Assembly: GCF_024600715.1 (NCBI RefSeq)
Contig: NZ_CP102332.1
Span: forward strand, 5,518,001 to 5,582,000
Direction: 5' to 3'
Source: Streptomyces changanensis
Lineage (GTDB): Bacteria > Actinomycetota > Actinomycetes > Streptomycetales > Streptomycetaceae
Length of the DNA stretch: 64,000 nucleotides
Under the pieces are notes generated by a model. It was not told the origin of the DNA and did no database searches. It saw only the letters and a list, made by a program, of their open reading frames with translations. Position 1 is the first letter of the stretch; each line of letters opens with the position of its first letter. A program made the position numbers and the translations under genes. Positions 41,893 to 52,881 of this stretch are shown here, piece by piece.

Positions 41893-42651
41893 GTGAGTGT
41901 GCAGCAGTACGACGAGATCGGTGAGGCGTTCGAGGGCTTCAAGTCCCTGCCGCTGGCGCACTACGCGGAGGTGCCCGGTTTCCTGGCCCTGGTCGGGGAC
42001 GTGCGCGGCAAGTCGGTCCTGGACCTGGCCTCCGGCACCGGCTTCTACAGCAGGGAGTTCAAGCGGCGCGGCGCCTCGGAGGTGCTCGGGATCGACATCT
42101 CCTCAGAGATGGTCGCCGCGGCGCGGGCGCTGGAGGAGCGCGACCCGCTGGGTGTGCGCTACGAGGTGGGCGACGTGTCCGAACTGCCGCCTCTCGACCG
42201 GCGCTTCGACGTCGCCACGGCGGTCCAGCTGTTCGGCTACGCGCAGGACGTCGCCGCCATGGAGCGCATGTGCCGCACCGTGCACCGGAGCCTGGTGCCC
42301 GGCGCCGAGTTCTTCGTGTTCGCCATGGCGCCCGACTACCGCTTCGACGGCCCCCCGTTGGACAAGTACGGCTTCCGCTGCGAGCCGACCGGGGAGGAGA
42401 CCGGGACCGGGGAGGAGACCGGGACCGGGCCGCAGGTCCGGGTCACGGCGCTGCTCGACCCGCCGATCCGCTTCGTCGCCGCCTGCCCGCGCCGCGAGGT
42501 CTTCGAGGAGTGTCTGCGGGCCGCCGGTTTCGGCGAGGTGACCTGGGTGCCGTTGGAGGTGTCCGACGAGGGCGTCCGCGAGTACGGCGCGGACTTCTGG
42601 GCGGACTTCGTCGCCAACCCGCCACTGGCCATGCTCCGCTGCCGCGCCTGA
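41893..42651 (+). CDS. Class I SAM-dependent methyltransferase
   Basis: A 252-residue methyltransferase. Motif I is VLDLASGTGFYS, the acidic motif II is VLGIDISSEMV, and YEVGDVSELPPLDRRFDVAT carries motif III. The C-terminal half contains a duplicated GEETGTG from an exact 18-base tandem repeat near 42391-42426, in a loop before the last strands. GTG 41893 follows GGGGAGGACGGC. No pathway neighbour indicates the substrate. Confidence 0.82.
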   Translation: MSVQQYDEIGEAFEGFKSLPLAHYAEVPGFLALVGDVRGKSVLDLASGTGFYSREFKRRGASEVLGIDISSEMVAAARALEERDPLGVRYEVGDVSELPPLDRRFDVATAVQLFGYAQDVAAMERMCRTVHRSLVPGAEFFVFAMAPDYRFDGPPLDKYGFRCEPTGEETGTGEETGTGPQVRVTALLDPPIRFVAACPRREVFEECLRAAGFGEVTWVPLEVSDEGVREYGADFWADFVANPPLAMLRCRA

Positions 42652-42729
42652 CGGCCGACGGCGAGCGTCTCGACCGTCTCCACCGGCAGCGGTGACGGGC
42701 CTCGGCGGGAGTGCCCATAGGGTGCTTGT

Positions 42730-43845
42730 ATGCCTGCTTCGCTGAGTTCCACGAAAACCGCCGCCGCGCTGCGCACCTCGGCACGCGCCTCCGCCGAACT
42801 GCTGCTGGTTCTCGTGGCAGTCTCGGCGGCCCTGTGGCTGCTGGGGCGTATGTGGTCGGTGGTCTGGCCCCTCATCGTGGGCCTGATCCTGACCACCCTG
42901 ACCTGGCCCCTGGCTCGCTTCCTCCGCCGGCACGGCTGGCCCCCGGCGTTGGCCGCGTCGGTGGTCACCGTGGTGTTCCTGCTCGTGGCCGCGGGCATCG
43001 TGGCGCTCATCGCGGTGCCGGTGGCCTCGCAGTCCGGGGAGCTGGCCGACGGCGTGGTCGCGGGCATCCAGAGGGTGCGGGAGTGGGCCGCGGGGCCGCC
43101 GCTGAACATCGGCGACGCCCAGATCACCGGTGCCTTCGACACGGCCGTCGCCCGCATCCAGAACAGCATCGGCAGCATGGTCACGGCGGTGGTCACCGGA
43201 GTGAGCACCGTGATCAACGGTGTGGTGACCGCCGTCCTGGCGGTCTTCCTCATGTTCTTCTTCCTCAAGGACGGCCCGAGGTTCCTGCCCTGGCTGACCC
43301 GCCAGCTCCCCGGCCGGCTGGCCACGGACGTCCCGACCGTGGCCGCGCGCAGTTGGGAGACCCTCGGCGCGTTCGTACGGTCCCAGGCGTTCGTCGGTCT
43401 GATCGACGCCGTCCTCATCGGCGTCGGCCTGTGGATCCTCGACGTCCCGCTGGTGCTCCCGCTGGCGGTGCTGACCTTCGTATCCGCGTTCGTGCCGATC
43501 GTGGGCGCCCTCTTCGCCGGCCTGGTCGCGGTGCTCATCGCGCTGGTCTCGAACGGTCTGACGGACGCGCTGCTCGTGCTGGCGATCATCGTCGTCGTGC
43601 AGCAGCTGGAGGGCAACGTGTTCCAGCCCATGATCCAGAGCCGCGGGCTCGGCCTCCACGCGGCGGTGGTCCTCCTCGCCGTCACGCTGGGCGGCAGCCT
43701 GGCCGGGATCGTGGGCAGCCTCCTCGCGGTACCGGCGGCCGCGCTGATCGCGGTGGTCTGGAACTACCTGCGCGAGCAGCTGAGCACCCCGCCGCAGGAA
43801 CCGGACACCGACGAACAGGACCCCACGACGGCCGTACCGTCGTAA
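42730..43845 (+). CDS. AI-2E family transporter (UPF0118/PerM-like)
   Basis: A 371-residue membrane protein with about eight helices. Family landmarks: WPLIVGLILTTLTWPLARFL near the N-terminus, FLMFFFLKDGPRF before the long middle loop, FVSAFVPIVGALFAGL, and QQLEGNVFQPMIQSRGLGLH in the conserved C-terminal segment. Members export quorum signals, tetrapyrroles or act as Na+/H+ antiporters; specificity is not readable. A short charged tail (PDTDEQDPTTAVPS) ends it. It is a single gene; 43846-44095 downstream holds no gene. Confidence 0.87.
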   Translation: MPASLSSTKTAAALRTSARASAELLLVLVAVSAALWLLGRMWSVVWPLIVGLILTTLTWPLARFLRRHGWPPALAASVVTVVFLLVAAGIVALIAVPVASQSGELADGVVAGIQRVREWAAGPPLNIGDAQITGAFDTAVARIQNSIGSMVTAVVTGVSTVINGVVTAVLAVFLMFFFLKDGPRFLPWLTRQLPGRLATDVPTVAARSWETLGAFVRSQAFVGLIDAVLIGVGLWILDVPLVLPLAVLTFVSAFVPIVGALFAGLVAVLIALVSNGLTDALLVLAIIVVVQQLEGNVFQPMIQSRGLGLHAAVVLLAVTLGGSLAGIVGSLLAVPAAALIAVVWNYLREQLSTPPQEPDTDEQDPTTAVPS

Positions 43846-44095
43846 CGCCGGGTCGGACCGCGGCGGGTCCACTCAAGGAGCCGGGCAGCCGTGCCCACCC
43901 GCTTCTCCCCGCCGCGGTCCGCCAGGGCCGCACGAGTGCCGAGGCGGCCCGGCGAGCCGCGCCACGACCCTGCGACGGTTCACGCCGTCGGTGAACACGC
44001 TGCCCCCGAGCCGTTTCGCGGTGATCCCCCGTGCTGCGGCCGGTGCGCGACCGCCGCGCGTGGGAACGACGGGACCCCCCGAGGGGTGGTCCGCC

Positions 44096-44676
44096 CTACC
44101 GGGTGGCGACGATCTCGACGAGCACGTGGTCGCGACCGCTGGGATCGGCGGCCTCGCCGACATTCGTCCAGGCGTTCTTCGCGATGTCGAACGAGTTCTC
44201 CTCGTCGTCGACGGTTGTGGTCACCTCGGTGTTGTAGTCGTTGCCCTTGACACCCATGACGGCCGGCAGCTCAAGCGTCCGGTAGCCCCCGTTGCCCGTT
44301 ACACGGAAGCAGGTCCTGTCCTTCCGGCCACGTGACAGGACCTCCAGAAGGCCGGGTCCGCTGTCGCACTGTGCGAGCAGGACGTGCCCGTCACCCTTTT
44401 CCAGGCGGAACCCCTTTCCGCGAGGATCTTGGCCGCTCCGGGATGGCTGAACTCCTCGACCGCGTTCGGTGGAACCTCACCGGCGGCGTGCTCGACGCCG
44501 GCAGCGGCGAAGGCGCCGGAAGGGCCCGCTGCCGCCGACCCCGGGCCCCGCCCCTCGCCCGCCGATTCTCCGAGCCCCGCCCCGCTGTCGATCCCGCCGT
44601 GCGGTCCGTCTCCGGCTCTCCCCGGGGCCGGTCGTCCTGCGCCCGGCGGGCAAGCGGGAGATCGGTCATCGCACAC
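44096..44676 (-). pseudogene. Frameshifted gene for a secreted hypothetical protein
   Basis: Two overlapping frames on the minus strand together read as one protein. One frame gives PNAVEEFSHPGAAKILAERG; then, one base out of phase, GFRLEKGDGHVLLAQCDSG and VKGNDYNTEVTTTVDDEENS continue to a stop at 44096, resembling a family of secreted streptomycete hypothetical proteins. Adding one G to the GGGG run near 44417 would join them. No clear signal peptide is seen upstream, so the 5' end may also be lost. It may be a decayed gene or a base-calling error. Confidence 0.5.
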
Positions 44677-44683
44677 ATGTGTG
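44672..44683. promoter_or_regulatory. CACACATGTGTG palindrome upstream of the amidase gene
   Basis: A perfect 12-base palindrome 80 bases before the amidase start, followed by GTAGCCTTC. A related CACATGTG with GTGTAGCTTC nearby occurs at 47244-47269 upstream of the RHS gene. Possible shared control of two cell-surface genes; evidence is only sequence similarity. Confidence 0.35.
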
Positions 44684-44762
44684 TAGCCTTCGTGCGCATA
44701 GAGACGCGGGGGCTTGCGGCACGCGCGGCTGTTCGTGGTTCGGACGTGAGGGGTGGGGCTGC

Positions 44763-47063
44763 GTGAAGCGGCGTCGAATAGTGCTGGCGGCGGCTACGGC
44801 CGTGGCGGGTGTCACCGGTGTTCTGGTGCTCCAGGGGGTCACGGGCCCCGAACCGACAGCCACGGAAGCGGGGAACGGCAAGCCCCGTCCTGTCGTGGCG
44901 GAGGCGCGGACGGAGCCGATCGCGGCGAGTCCTGACGGTCGTTCGGCTGCCCTGAAGGAGGAAGGGACCCGGCCGTTCAGCATGCTGGGCGTGACGTGGA
45001 CAGAACCGTCGGCGCGCGTCGCCGGCACGGTCGAGGTCCGCACCCGCGAGGCGGGGTCGGGACGGTGGTCGTCGTGGCTGCGGCTGGACGGGGACAGCGG
45101 CCAGGGCGAGGACGGCGCTGCCCGCGGCGGTACGGAACCGGCGTGGGTGGGGCCGTCGGACGGTGTCGAGGTGCGTCTGCGGGCGGGCGGGACGGTGTCG
45201 GACCGGCTGCCGGCCGGGCTGCGGCTGGACATGGTGGACCCGAAGACGGGCACCGCGTCCGCGATGGCCCCGGCGGCGTTCGCCGTGGAGGAGACAGCGG
45301 AGCCCACACCGGCCGAGTCGACGCCCGGACCGGTGGAGAGCGAGCCGGGGCCCGACCCGGTGGTCTCGGTGACGCCCACCGAGGAGCCGGTCACCACCCC
45401 TCCCGTCAGTGAGCCGCCGACCGGCGAGCCCACGACGAGCGCCCCGCCCTCGCCGACGGCCTCCGTGCCGTCCACCCCGCCGGCGAGCCCGAGTCCGAGT
45501 ACGAGTACGACGGTGAGCGTGCCGCCGGCGCCGCCGTCCACGGTGCCGCGCCCGCCGATCACACCCCGGGCGAGCTGGGGCGCGGACGAGTCGATCAGCC
45601 CCGAGGCCCCCGGGTACCTGCCGGGCGGGAAGGTGAAGGCGGTGGTGGTGCACCACACCGCCGAGTCCAACACCTACACGTGCGAGCAGGCGCCCGCGGT
45701 GGTGCGCGGCATCTACGCGTACCACGTCAAGCAGCTGGGCTGGAAGGACCTCGGCTACAACTTCCTCGTCGACAAGTGCGGCACCGTCTACGAGGGCCGC
45801 AAGGGCGGAGTGGACCAGCCCGTCCAGGGCGCGCACGCCTACGGCTTCAACGCCGAGACGACCGGCATCTCCGTCCTGGGCACCTACACCGATACCGTCC
45901 CCTCGCAGGCCGCGATGACCTCGGTGGCGCGTATCGCGGCGTGGAAGCTGGGCCAGTACGGCGTCGACCCGGTCGGCACGACCACGCTCACCGCAGGTGA
46001 CGGCGGGCGCAGCTACTACGGGCGGACCTGGACAAAGGGCGCCCAGGTCTCGTTCCCGGTGATCCACGGCCACCGCGACGGCTACAACACCCAGTGCCCA
46101 GGCGACGCCTTCTACGGCCAGCTGCCCACCCTGCGCTCCTGGGCCGCCGGCCCCGTGGCCGGGCTCGCGGTGAAGTCCATCACCGGTGCGGGCCTGTCGG
46201 GCACGACGTACCACACGAAGTCGACTGTCACCGTGAACTGGTCGTCCACCACGCCGGCCGCCCTGGTCAAGGGTTACGAGCTGCTGGTCGATGGCAAGGT
46301 CGCCACCACCACCGCCGGCTCGGCGACCTCCGCGACGGCCACCCTCACGCCCGGCACCCACAAGGTCCAGGTCCGGGCCGTCCACCAGTCGGACCGCACC
46401 ACCACGACCACCGCCGCGACCGTGGTCGCCGAGACGACCGCGCCCGTCTTCACCACCAAGCCCACCCTCGCCCTGCGCGCCGGCACCGTGAACACCACCG
46501 CCGTACCGGTCACCTTGAGCTGGAAGGCCACCGACAGCACCTCGCTGAAGGAAGTGCGGCTGACCAGTCCCGTCGCCAGGACCTACGGCCCGACGGTGTA
46601 CTCCGCCACCCACACGGCCAAGTCCGGTGCGGCCACGACCTGGAGCATGACCGCCCACGACCGGGCCGGCAACACCGCCACGGCCGCCACCGCCGCCACC
46701 CCCGTCATCCTCCAGGAGACCTCCGCGACCAGGTCCGGCACCTGGACGGCCAAGTCCTCCACCAGCTACCTCGGTGGCAAGTCCCTGGCCTCCTCCACCA
46801 AGAACGCCAGCCTGACCTGGACCTTCACCGGCCGCTCCGCCGCCTGGGTCGTCTCCCGCGCCGCCACCTCCGGTCAGGCGTACGTATACGTCGACGGCGT
46901 CAAGGCGGCCACCGTCGACCTGAAGTCGGCCACCACCAAGTACCGCGACGCCATCTGGACCAAGACCTGGGCCACCAGCGGCAAGCACACCGTCAAGGTC
47001 GTCGTCGTCGGCACCGCGGGACGCCCCGCTGTCACCACCGACGGCCTCGTCTACCTCAAGTGA
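44763..47063 (+). CDS. Secreted N-acetylmuramoyl-L-alanine amidase (PGRP/amidase_2 domain)
   Basis: A 766-residue exported peptidoglycan amidase. After a signal segment (RIVLAAATAVAGVTGVLVL) comes a region of about 200 residues, then a Pro/Thr/Ser/Glu linker (about 180-270), the PGRP domain (zinc ligands His in VVVHHTAES, His in VIHGHRDG and Cys in TQCPGDAF), and two C-terminal beta-rich modules, the last with VYVDGVKAATVDL, probably wall- or sugar-binding. It would cleave the amide between muramic acid and the stem peptide. GTG 44763 follows GAGGGGTGGGG. A strong terminator ends it at 47094-47137. Confidence 0.88.
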   Translation: MKRRRIVLAAATAVAGVTGVLVLQGVTGPEPTATEAGNGKPRPVVAEARTEPIAASPDGRSAALKEEGTRPFSMLGVTWTEPSARVAGTVEVRTREAGSGRWSSWLRLDGDSGQGEDGAARGGTEPAWVGPSDGVEVRLRAGGTVSDRLPAGLRLDMVDPKTGTASAMAPAAFAVEETAEPTPAESTPGPVESEPGPDPVVSVTPTEEPVTTPPVSEPPTGEPTTSAPPSPTASVPSTPPASPSPSTSTTVSVPPAPPSTVPRPPITPRASWGADESISPEAPGYLPGGKVKAVVVHHTAESNTYTCEQAPAVVRGIYAYHVKQLGWKDLGYNFLVDKCGTVYEGRKGGVDQPVQGAHAYGFNAETTGISVLGTYTDTVPSQAAMTSVARIAAWKLGQYGVDPVGTTTLTAGDGGRSYYGRTWTKGAQVSFPVIHGHRDGYNTQCPGDAFYGQLPTLRSWAAGPVAGLAVKSITGAGLSGTTYHTKSTVTVNWSSTTPAALVKGYELLVDGKVATTTAGSATSATATLTPGTHKVQVRAVHQSDRTTTTTAATVVAETTAPVFTTKPTLALRAGTVNTTAVPVTLSWKATDSTSLKEVRLTSPVARTYGPTVYSATHTAKSGAATTWSMTAHDRAGNTATAATAATPVILQETSATRSGTWTAKSSTSYLGGKSLASSTKNASLTWTFTGRSAAWVVSRAATSGQAYVYVDGVKAATVDLKSATTKYRDAIWTKTWATSGKHTVKVVVVGTAGRPAVTTDGLVYLK

Positions 47064-47093
47064 GCGCCTGCACACGGTAGTTCCTCCGAACAC

Positions 47094-47137
47094 AGGGCCC
47101 CTGCGGGGCGGGTCGCACACCCGTCCCCAGGGGCCCT
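47094..47137 (+). terminator. Terminator of the amidase gene
   Basis: AGGGCCCCT (47094-47102) pairs with AGGGGCCCT (47129-47137), extended by an inner GGGGCGGG/CCCGTCCCC stem, followed by TTC. Confidence 0.85.
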
Positions 47138-47301
47138 TTCATGTCAAGACGGACACGCCTGTGTGACGTAAATCACGCAACCATCGGGAACAGTTCAAGA
47201 TCCATTTGCTCGGGTTCGCTGCTTACGCCTCTTTCGGTCACGTGTAGCTTCACGGCTACTCCACATGTGTGGTGCATCCGTATGCAAGAGACCGAGGAAC
47301 T

Positions 47302-50300
47302 ATGACGGTTCATCTGCCCACGTCACCAAGGCGTGGACGTTCCAGGCCCGAGGGGAGAGTTCGCCTCATAGCGAGCACGCTCACCCTGGCCCTGGCCGTT
47401 ACCCTGCTCGACGGCGCGCTCCCCGTGACGGCCGTGGCGAAGCAGGTCCCCGCGGCGCCGAAGAAGGCGGCTGCCACGCAGGCGGCGGACCTGCCCTCCG
47501 CCCGTGTGGCCGCGCGCCTGTCCGGCACTGTCGCACGAAGAACGCCGACGGCACGCCGCGCACCGCGCAATCCTTCCTCTCCTGGGACACCACGCCGCTG
47601 CGCGACGCGGTGGTCCTCAACGCCAAACTGAGCCTGTGGAACTTCCACTCGGGCAACGTGCCGGACTGCAAGGCCGAACCCTGGGAGGTCTGGTCCGCCG
47701 GCGCGGCGTCCACGTCCAGCCGTTGGACGAACCGCCCGGCGATGACCGCCAAGAAGGCCACCTCCACCGAGACCCGCGGCAACACCTCGTGCACGACGCA
47801 GCCCGACGGCTGGATCAACGCCGACGTGAAGACGCTGGTGCAGGAGTGGGCGTCCGCCAAGGCGACCCGCGGCCACATGGGCCTGCGGGCCACAAGCGAG
47901 ACGCTCGTCACCCAGTGGAAGCGCGTCAACTCCGCCAACGCGGCCACCAACCCGCCGAAGCTGGTGGTGAACTACAACTTCCGGCCGAAGACGGGCACCA
48001 AGCAGGAGGCCGGCCCGCCGTTCTTCTCCTACGGCGGCGCCTACGTGGTCAACACCGCGACGCCGACGCTCCGCGACACGTTCGTCGACGCGGACGGCGA
48101 CAAGGTCAACGGCACCTTCCAGATCTTCGACGACGCCACCAACACCCAGGTCGGTGACGTCCTCGTCTCCCCGTGGGTCGCCTCGGGGCAGGCCGCTTCG
48201 GTAACCGTCCCCGCCGGGGTCCTCACCAACGGCAAGACCTACAGGTTCCGCACGTCGCCCTACGACGGCACGCACTACAACGCCGGCTGGTCGGAGTGGA
48301 AGGCCTTCACGGTCGACACCGCCGCGCCCTCCGCTCCGGCGAGCATCGTCTCGACCGACTACCCCACCGGTCAGTGGGTCAAGGGCGAGGGGCAGGCCGG
48401 CACCTTCACGGTCACTCCGCCCGCGGCCGACCACCACTGGCTCGAGTGGTCGCTGGACGGCGTGTCCTGGACCAAGGTCGCGACCGGCGGCTCCAGTGCC
48501 ACCAGGGCCATCGGCGTCACCCCGCCCAAGAACGGCACGCACACCCTCCAGGTGCGGTCCGTGGACAAGGCGGACAACAAGTCCGAACCGCGGGAGTACG
48601 TCTTCCACGCTGGCCCCGGCGGATTCGCCCAGCCGTCCGTGGGTGACCACACCGCGCGCCGGCTCCCGCTCGTCGCCGAAGCGGACGGCGCGAAGTACGA
48701 CAAGGTGTCCTTCTCGTGGCGCCGTTCCGCCGCCGACGGGTGGGTGCAGATCCCCGCCGGGCACGTGACCTCCGCCGGGGCCGCGCTGACCGCTTGGCCG
48801 GTCCCGCTCGTCAACGGCAAGAACGCCCCCCTGGTGTGGAACGCCACCGATACGGTCGACCCCGACGGCACGGTCGAGATCAAGGCCGACTTCACCGGGC
48901 CGAACTCCGCGGGCAGCAGCACCCTGCCGCTGACCGTCGTCGTGGACCGCAACGCGGACAGCGCATCCACCACCGACGTGGGACCGGGCACCCTCAACCT
49001 CCTCAACGGTGACTTCACCCTGTCGGCGACCGACGCGTCGTTCTTCGGCATGACGGTGACCCGCACCGCCTCCTCGCGCGTCCCGGACAAGGGCGCCAGG
49101 CAGGAGGGCCAGGCACCGATCTTCGGCAAGGAGTGGGTGTCGGGCACGGTCGCGGAAGTGACCAAGTCCGACTACGCCCACCTGCGCAAGGTCTCGGACA
49201 CCGCCGTGACCGTCGTCATGTCCGAGGGCGACGCCCTGCACTTCACCGCGAACGCGGCGAAGACCGGCTGGATCTCCCAGCCCGGCGCGGAGAGCCTCAC
49301 CCTGAAGGGCAGCACGGCCGGCTCGTTCACGCTGTCCGACACCGCGGGCACCGTCACCACGTTCGCCAAGCCGACCGGCGCGACGACCTGGCAGGTGTCC
49401 GGCACGCTCCACGACGGACTGTCCAACACCACCACCAAGGTGGTTTCGGAGACCGTGACGGTGGCCGGCAAGACGCTGGCCCGCCCGAAGCGGATCATCG
49501 CCCCGACGTCGGCCGTCACGGCCGCGACCTGCGACACCACGCCGTCCACCAGGGGCTGCCGCGTCCTGGAGTTCGTCTACGCGACGGCGACCACCGCCAC
49601 CGGCACCGCCACCACCGCCGAGTTCGGTGACTTCGCCGGCCAGGTGAGCGAGATCCGCCTGTGGGCCACCACGCCCGGGGCCGCCGCTTCCACCGCCACC
49701 GCCGTGTCGAAGTACCGCTACGACTCCACCGGTCTGCTGCGCCAGCAGTGGGACCCGCGCCTGAGCCAGGCCGGCCAGACCCAGTACGCCTACTGGGGTG
49801 GCCGGGTCACCTGGCTGGACCCGCAGGGTCAGCTGCCGTTCACGTTCACCTACGGCAACGCGGGCGCCGGTACGGCCTCCGTCGACGGCATGCTGCTGAA
49901 GGTATCCCGCCCCACGCTGAAGCAGGGTACGACCGGAACCACCGAGGGTGACGCGGTCACCAGCGTCGTCTACGGCGTCCCGCTCACCGGCACCAAGGCG
50001 CCCCACGCCATGGGGCCCGCCGACGTGGCGGCCTGGGGCCAGCTGGACGCGCCGACCGACGCCACCGCCGTCTTTCCGGCGGACTCGGTACCCGCGTCCC
50101 ATTCGGGTGCGAACCTCACCTCCGCCGACTACCGGCGGGCCACGGTCACGTACCTCAACGCCTCCGGCAGCTCGGTGAACACCGCCACGCCGGGTGGGCA
50201 CATCTCGACCACCGAGTACGACCGGTTTGGCAACACGGTCCGGGAACTGACTCCCGGCAACCGGGCCCTCGCGCTCGGCACCACGGCGGCGCAGAGGACG

Positions 50301-52754
50301 ACGCTGACCGACCTCGGCATCATCGGTCGCTCCGCGGCCGAGCGAGCCGAGCAGCTGTCGACCGTGTGGCTCTACAACTCCACCGGTACCCGTGACCTGG
50401 AGGAGTTCGGCCCGATCCACCGGGTCGACCTGACCGAGGACCTCAAGGACGGCACCACCGTGCTGGTCGGCGCTGGCACCTCCGTGCCGGCGAGGCCCTG
50501 GACGGTGAAGGAGTACGACGAGGGCCGTCCCACCGACGGCACCGCCAAGGTGGCGGACCAGGTCACCTTGGAGATCACCGGCGCGCGCGTCCGCGACTAC
50601 TTCTCGGTCATGGGCGAGAAGCGCGTCAACGAGACCCAGTACGACTGGGCCAAGGGCCTGCCCACCCTGCGCATCCAGGACTCGGGCGGCCTCAACCTGA
50701 CCACCTCGACCGGCTACGACGCGCAGGGTCGCGTCGTCTCGCAGCAGCTGCCCGGATCCACGGGCAACGACGCGGCCGCCCGCATCAGCGAGTACTGGGT
50801 CGCCGACGGCACCGGCTGGTGCAAGGGCCGTCCCGAGTGGGCGGACCAACTCTGCTGGACCGGTCCGGCCGGTGACATCACGGGCGGGGGCTCCAACCCC
50901 GCCAAGCTGCCCGACACCGAGAGGCAGTACGGCGTCTTCGGCCAGGCGAACGTGATCACGGAGACCGCCAACGGCGTCACCCGCACGTCGACGCTGACGC
51001 TCGACGCCGCGGGCCGACCCACCACGGTCACGGTCACCGGCGGTATCGGCCAGGCGGTCCCGGAGACCACCACCGAGTACGACCCGGCCACCGGCCAGGT
51101 CACGAAGGTCAGCTCGCCGACGGCGGGCACGATCACCAAGGCGTACGACAAGCTCGGCCGCCTCGTCTCCTACACCGACGCCGACGGCGGCGTGACCACG
51201 ACCGAGTACGACAAGCTCGACCGCCCGGTCAAGGTCACCGACTCCGCGCCGTCGACCGTCACCTACACGTACGACCACACCGCCGAACCGCGCGGCCTGA
51301 CCACCTCCACCACGGACTCCGTCGCCGGTACGTTCTCCGCGACCTACGACGCCGACGGCGCCGTCGCCACGGAGCAGCTGCCGGGCGGATACACCCTCAC
51401 CGTCACCGACGACAGCGTCGACTCGGCCACGTCCCGTGTCTACACGCGCGACAGCGACGGCACGACCGTCTTCTCGGACACGGTCACCAAGTCGGTCCAC
51501 GGCCAGGTCATCAGCCACCAGGGCTGGTCCGCCCAGTCGTACCGCTACGACGGGGCCGGCCGCCTGACGACCGTCGAGGACAGCGTCGGCGAGGTCTGCA
51601 CCCGCCGCACGTACGGCTTCGACAAGCGCACCAACCGCACCTCGCTGACCACCGCCACCGGCTCGTCCGGCGGCGCCTGCCCCACCACGGGAGGCAGCAC
51701 CACCAACCACACCTACGACAGCGCCGACCGCCTCGTCGACGCCGGTTACGCCTACGACGCCTTCGGCCGCACCACCGCCGCTCCGGGCAACGGCACGTTC
51801 GGCTATTACGCCAACGACCTCGCCCACCAGCAGACGGTCAACGGCAAGCGCCAGACCTGGCAGCTGGACGCCGCCCTGCGCTTCCGCTCCTGGAAGGTGG
51901 AGACCGGCAGCGGCAGCACCTGGACGCAGACCGCGTCCAAGCTCAACCACTACGGCGACGACGGGGACAGCCCCCGCTGGATCGTCGAGGACACCGCCAC
52001 CGGCGCGGTGACCCGCAACGTCTCGACCGCCGGCGGACAGTTCGCGGCCACGACCGGCAAGACCGGCGACACCGTCCTCCAGCTCACCGCCGTCCGCGGC
52101 GACATCGCCCTCCAGCTGCCGCTGGACAGCAGCCAGGCACCCGTCGTGCTCGACTCCGACGAGTACGGCAACGCCCGCGAGGGCCAGGCGGCCTCCCGCT
52201 ACGGCTGGCTCGGTGGCCACCTGCGGTCCGCCGAGACGCAGACCGGCGTCATGCTGATGGGCGTGCGCCTCTATAACCCGTCGACGGGCCGCTTCCTGTC
52301 TGCCGACCCGGTCTACGGCGGCAACCACAACGCCTACGAGTACTCCCATGCCGACCCGATCAACCGGGAGGACCTCGACGGTCGCTGGAGCAAGAGCAAG
52401 ACGCGGTACTTCTCCTGGGGCCACGCCTACGTCCGTGCGTGGACGCACCGGACCTGGGTCGGTTCGACCGCCTACAACTTCAAGGCCGAGATGCGGTTCA
52501 ACCGGTCCTGGACGGCCAAGCTCGGCCGCAGCGCCCACTGGTACTGGGGCCCCCTGTGGGCCGCGGTCGGAGTCTTCGGCGGGCCCGTCGGAGCCGGCAT
52601 CGGCCTCGTCGGCGCCGCCTTCTCCGGCTTCGCCCAGAAGGCGGCCGCCAAGGCGAACAGCAAGAAGCGGTGCTTCGTCATGGGCCTCGGAGGTACCTGG
52701 TACGGTCCGGGCCTCGCCTACGGCGGCCCGTACTACTACGACCGCCGCTGCTGA
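47302..52754 (+). CDS. RHS/YD-repeat protein with DNRLRE-type N-terminal region and novel C-terminal tip; 5' end frameshifted
   Basis: A giant cell-surface protein of the polymorphic-toxin type. From ATG 47302 one frame gives a signal peptide (LIASTLTLALAVTLLDGALP) and AARLSGT; near 47530 the protein-like sequence moves to another frame (TKNADGTPRTAQSFLSWDTT) that stays open to 52754. Intact relatives have extra sequence at this junction, so an internal deletion with frameshift is likely. Then come DNRLRE-like and Fn3-like regions, many YD repeats (TEYDKLDRPVKVT, TYTYDHT), the RHS core GRFLSADPVYGGNHNAYEYS, and after DLDG (about 52382) a 122-residue tip with no recognised family. Confidence 0.75.
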
Positions 52755-52786
52755 CCGGTGACCACCGGCGGACAGCGCTGATCGAC

Positions 52787-52824
52787 GGCCGTGCCCCCGC
52801 GGGGAAACCCCCGGGGGCACGGCC
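52787..52824 (+). terminator. Hairpin between RHS gene and the membrane-protein gene
   Basis: GGCCGTGCCCCCG (52787-52799) and its complement (52812-52824) form a 13-base stem. It could end the RHS transcript or attenuate read-through into the downstream gene. Confidence 0.75.
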
Positions 52825-52881
52825 CCTCCCTTCCCCGCTCCCCTCCCTCCCCCTCGGCACTCACAGAGAAAGAGACGGCAC

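Noticed and set aside
41482..41961. 159-codon minus-strand ORF
   Set aside because: Only its last 36 codons look protein-like; the rest is the mirror of the methyltransferase start and its upstream region.
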